This document shows, one piece after another, positions 43,489 to 45,330 of a stretch of 45,330 nucleotides of DNA (position 1 is its first letter; every line of letters starts with the position of its first letter). Made by a program: the position numbers and the translations under genes. This stretch comes from Bdellovibrionales bacterium (GTDB lineage Bacteria; Bdellovibrionota; Bdellovibrionia; Bdellovibrionales; UBA1609): assembly GCA_020630675.1 (NCBI GenBank), contig JAHDIR010000021.1:1-45330 (forward strand). Direction: 5' to 3'. The notes beneath the pieces are model-generated. The model was given only the letters and a program-made list of their open reading frames with translations, ran no database searches and was not told the origin of the DNA.

Positions 43489-44691
43489 TTAATTTTGTAC
43501 ATCAATTAAAGAAAATCCGCCACCAAGTGTTCGAAAGTTAGTGACTTGTCCTTGATAGCTTCGCACAACCATCTGTTGAATTTTATCTTGGTATACATAA
43601 GCCCGTATTTCAAACTTCCAATCTTGATCACCTATAGTATGTGTTGGGGCAGGAACATATTTTTGTACGAGAGTTTTTTCTGTTAACAGTCGTTCAAATG
43701 GCTTTCGACTAATACTTTTACCTCTATAAACGGACTTTCCGCCAAATGATTGTGATGGCTTAAAAAAATACTTTTTTCGATGTTTCCAAAGTTCATCTTC
43801 TTCAAAATCGCTGATGGGTGAAATGGGTGTGACGGTTTTTGAAATAATATCTATTTGTTCGAGGCTTAAGTTCATTTGCTCCAACCAACTTTTTTGTGAC
43901 CAAGAAATCATTCGACTTTTATCTGCCAGTAATAAGTACTCTTTAGGTTGGGGACTGAAAACTGTGTTTTGATTGATATAAGCTTTATATAAATGTTGAG
44001 AACGTTTTTCTTCGAGATAAAAATCACAAAAGCGATTGTAAACAAAATCTATAATTTGCCCTTGAGAATTTTTAAGCTGTCCATTTTCTAAGTTTAGTTG
44101 GTGAATATCATAGATATCTGAATCATATCCCCAAGACTTAAAGAGGTCATTGTACATTAAAAATTCAAGATTCATATTTTGTTCTTTTGGGTTTTCGTCA
44201 AGAATGGCGATGCGTTGAATCTTTTTGTGATTTAATGGAAATTCTGATTCAAATGAATTTTTGAGATCAGAAATAAAATCGTCTTTTTGATGAACAAGAG
44301 AAAGAAGATTGGATATCAAATAGCCAGAGGCGTTGGTGTTGACCTCTATGAGTTGAGCCGCATCGTCTTCAATATGAAAATCATAAGCCATAAGCACTGA
44401 CTGCTGATTAAGGCTTAAATTTTTAATGGAATCCAGGTGAGGGGCATCTTTTGTAGAAATAAGCTGTGAGTATTGATCATTGCGGGAAACAGAGTAAATT
44501 GTTTTTATAAAATTAGAGATTTGATCTATGACGTTTTTAGAAATCGGAACATGAAAATCAGAGAGTAAGTTTTTAGCCAAAGAAAAATCATAACTTTGCG
44601 TAGAAGGAAAGTGTTGTTGGCTCAACTTGGAAAATTTTAAAAGAATGTCGTTGTGATTCATGGGTAGAATATACGTTGGAGACATCAACAT
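43489..44691 (-). CDS. ATP-grasp-like protein of unknown function
   Basis: 400 residues from the first ATG; in-frame ATGs at 44685 and 44661 are alternatives and none has a clear ribosome binding site. The C-terminal half has an ATP-grasp look: YFFKPSQSFGGKSVYRG (a lysine and glycine-rich loop), TLVQKYVPAP and WKFEIRAYVY (paired acidic/basic near the metal site). Residues 100-130 (AYDFHIEDDAAQLIEVNTNASG) resemble the Glu-x-Asn metal motif of glutathionylspermidine-synthetase-like enzymes. The substrate is unknown. It lies downstream of the FN3 lipoprotein, convergent, and upstream of the peroxiredoxin on the same strand. Confidence 0.65.
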   Translation of the reverse strand: MLMSPTYILPMNHNDILLKFSKLSQQHFPSTQSYDFSLAKNLLSDFHVPISKNVIDQISNFIKTIYSVSRNDQYSQLISTKDAPHLDSIKNLSLNQQSVLMAYDFHIEDDAAQLIEVNTNASGYLISNLLSLVHQKDDFISDLKNSFESEFPLNHKKIQRIAILDENPKEQNMNLEFLMYNDLFKSWGYDSDIYDIHQLNLENGQLKNSQGQIIDFVYNRFCDFYLEEKRSQHLYKAYINQNTVFSPQPKEYLLLADKSRMISWSQKSWLEQMNLSLEQIDIISKTVTPISPISDFEEDELWKHRKKYFFKPSQSFGGKSVYRGKSISRKPFERLLTEKTLVQKYVPAPTHTIGDQDWKFEIRAYVYQDKIQQMVVRSYQGQVTNFRTLGGGFSLIDVQN

Positions 44692-44741
44692 TTAAAGTAA
44701 AAAGCGCAATAATTAAATAACATAATTGAATATAGGCAAAA

Positions 44742-44768
44742 AAAAACACGCCAATGAGGCGTGTTTTT
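44742..44768 (-). terminator. Rho-independent terminator of the peroxiredoxin gene
   Basis: AAAAACACGCC (44742-44752) and GGCGTGTTTTT (44758-44768) with a five-base loop. On the minus strand it ends in a run of T (to 44738); it lies 22 bp past the peroxiredoxin stop. It can also work on the plus strand. Confidence 0.9.
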
Positions 44769-44790
44769 AAAGTTTTATTTTTTTAAAGGA

Positions 44791-45315
44791 TTAACCAACA
44801 CTAACGTGCTTGTCGCCTTTTTTCCAACCCGCTCCGCAAAGCTCGCCAGATTTTAAACCTTCAAGAACACGAAGAATTTCATTGGCATCACGACCAACAT
44901 TAAGGTTATGAACACCCATGTACTGAACAACACCCTCAGGGTCGATGATAAATGTTCCACGAGTAGCAATTCCAGCTTCTGGTAATAAAACATTATAGTC
45001 GCGGGACATTTGCTTTGTTACATCACCAACAAGAGGGTAGCCAAGGTCACCAAGATCATCTTTAATCCATCTCTTATGAGAGTGTACTGAGTCGATGCTT
45101 ACTCCTAAAACTTCAGCACCATGTTCTTTAAAAGCAGGAAGGTGGTCACGAAATTGAGTGATTTCTGTTGGACATACAAAAGTGAAATCAAGTGGGTAAA
45201 AGAACATAACGACCCATTTTCCTTTGTAATCTGATAAGCTAATTTTTTTGAAATCTCCACCGTCGACTACGGCTTCAGAGGTAAACTGAGGGGCGGGTTG
45301 ACCAATCATTGGCAT
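44791..45315 (-). CDS. Typical 2-Cys peroxiredoxin (AhpC/Prx1 family)
   Basis: 174 residues, complete. It reduces hydrogen peroxide and organic peroxides using a thiol donor in the cytoplasm. The peroxidatic Cys48 is in DFTFVCPTE, and the resolving Cys160 is in ELCGAGWKKGD. The active-site arginine is in GIATRGTFIID, and GVHNLNVGRD is a family motif. The C-terminus stops soon after the resolving region and lacks the YF motif that makes eukaryotic Prxs sensitive to overoxidation. AGGAG lies upstream of the ATG. A terminator follows; no AhpF is adjacent. Confidence 0.95.
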   Translation of the reverse strand: MPMIGQPAPQFTSEAVVDGGDFKKISLSDYKGKWVVMFFYPLDFTFVCPTEITQFRDHLPAFKEHGAEVLGVSIDSVHSHKRWIKDDLGDLGYPLVGDVTKQMSRDYNVLLPEAGIATRGTFIIDPEGVVQYMGVHNLNVGRDANEILRVLEGLKSGELCGAGWKKGDKHVSVG

Positions 45316-45330
45316 AATTTTCTCCTTTTG

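Overview
The window is an AT-rich stretch of bacterial chromosome, gene-dense, with several TTG and GTG starts backed by good ribosome binding sites. The gene content fits a Gram-negative with an outer membrane: a beta-barrel protein and several lipoproteins. Long-form phenylalanine hydroxylase, short-form homogentisate dioxygenase, HPPD, a HAD-IG 5'-nucleotidase and a REC/J-domain/TPR protein together suggest a Bdellovibrionota (Bdellovibrio-and-like) organism. That placement is inference from gene content, not from a marker gene. I see no phage, transposase, CRISPR array, tRNA or rRNA gene.

Layout. 1-6.3 kb: a DMT-type exporter running off the left edge, a secreted protein divergent from a LysR regulator, an M1-type metallopeptidase, a DCC-family thiol protein, a threonine-aldolase-like PLP enzyme and a TfoX-N-like protein. 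6.4-11.0 kb: a beta-barrel gene and a DUF457/YdjM-like membrane protein, separated by a three-gene membrane module (small anchored protein, HTTM-like protein, GT-C-like protein). The module is bracketed by two identical 42-bp direct repeats, each of which reads as a two-way promoter. 11.1-12.1 kb: a type I RNase H and the RNase P RNA with a strong terminator. 12.1-14.9 kb: purple-acid-phosphatase-like protein, a two-part methyltransferase and a small exported protein.

15.1-20.3 kb: a leucine-degradation (liu) operon: methylcrotonoyl-CoA carboxylase beta subunit, methylglutaconyl-CoA hydratase, a split alpha subunit (biotin carboxylase and biotin carrier as separate genes) and HMG-CoA lyase. 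Together they take 3-methylcrotonyl-CoA to acetyl-CoA plus acetoacetate. The leader holds a boxA-like sequence. 21.8-26.2 kb: a tightly overlapped pantothenate/CoA operon, DUF2520 protein (candidate ketopantoate reductase, PanG-like)-panB-panC-coaBC-coaX. 27.0-30.7 kb: rhodanese and HAD nucleotidase, a PIF1-like helicase and a GNAT acetyltransferase.

31.0-38.0 kb: aromatic amino acid catabolism. HPPD and homogentisate dioxygenase are adjacent and followed by an overlapping ribD. A REC-DUF4388-like-J-domain-TPR protein comes next, then a convergent phenylalanine hydroxylase. The chain Phe to Tyr to (transamination elsewhere) hydroxyphenylpyruvate to homogentisate to maleylacetoacetate is mostly encoded here. 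38.3-45.3 kb: an EEP-fold-like lipoprotein, a divergent SelO-like protein, an orphan terminator (possible small RNA), a large FN3 lipoprotein, an ATP-grasp-like protein and a 2-Cys peroxiredoxin.

The observations most worth following are the 42-bp duplicated two-way promoter around the membrane module, the boxA-like leader of the liu operon, the PanG-like gene, the divergent SelO family member and the REC/J-domain fusion.
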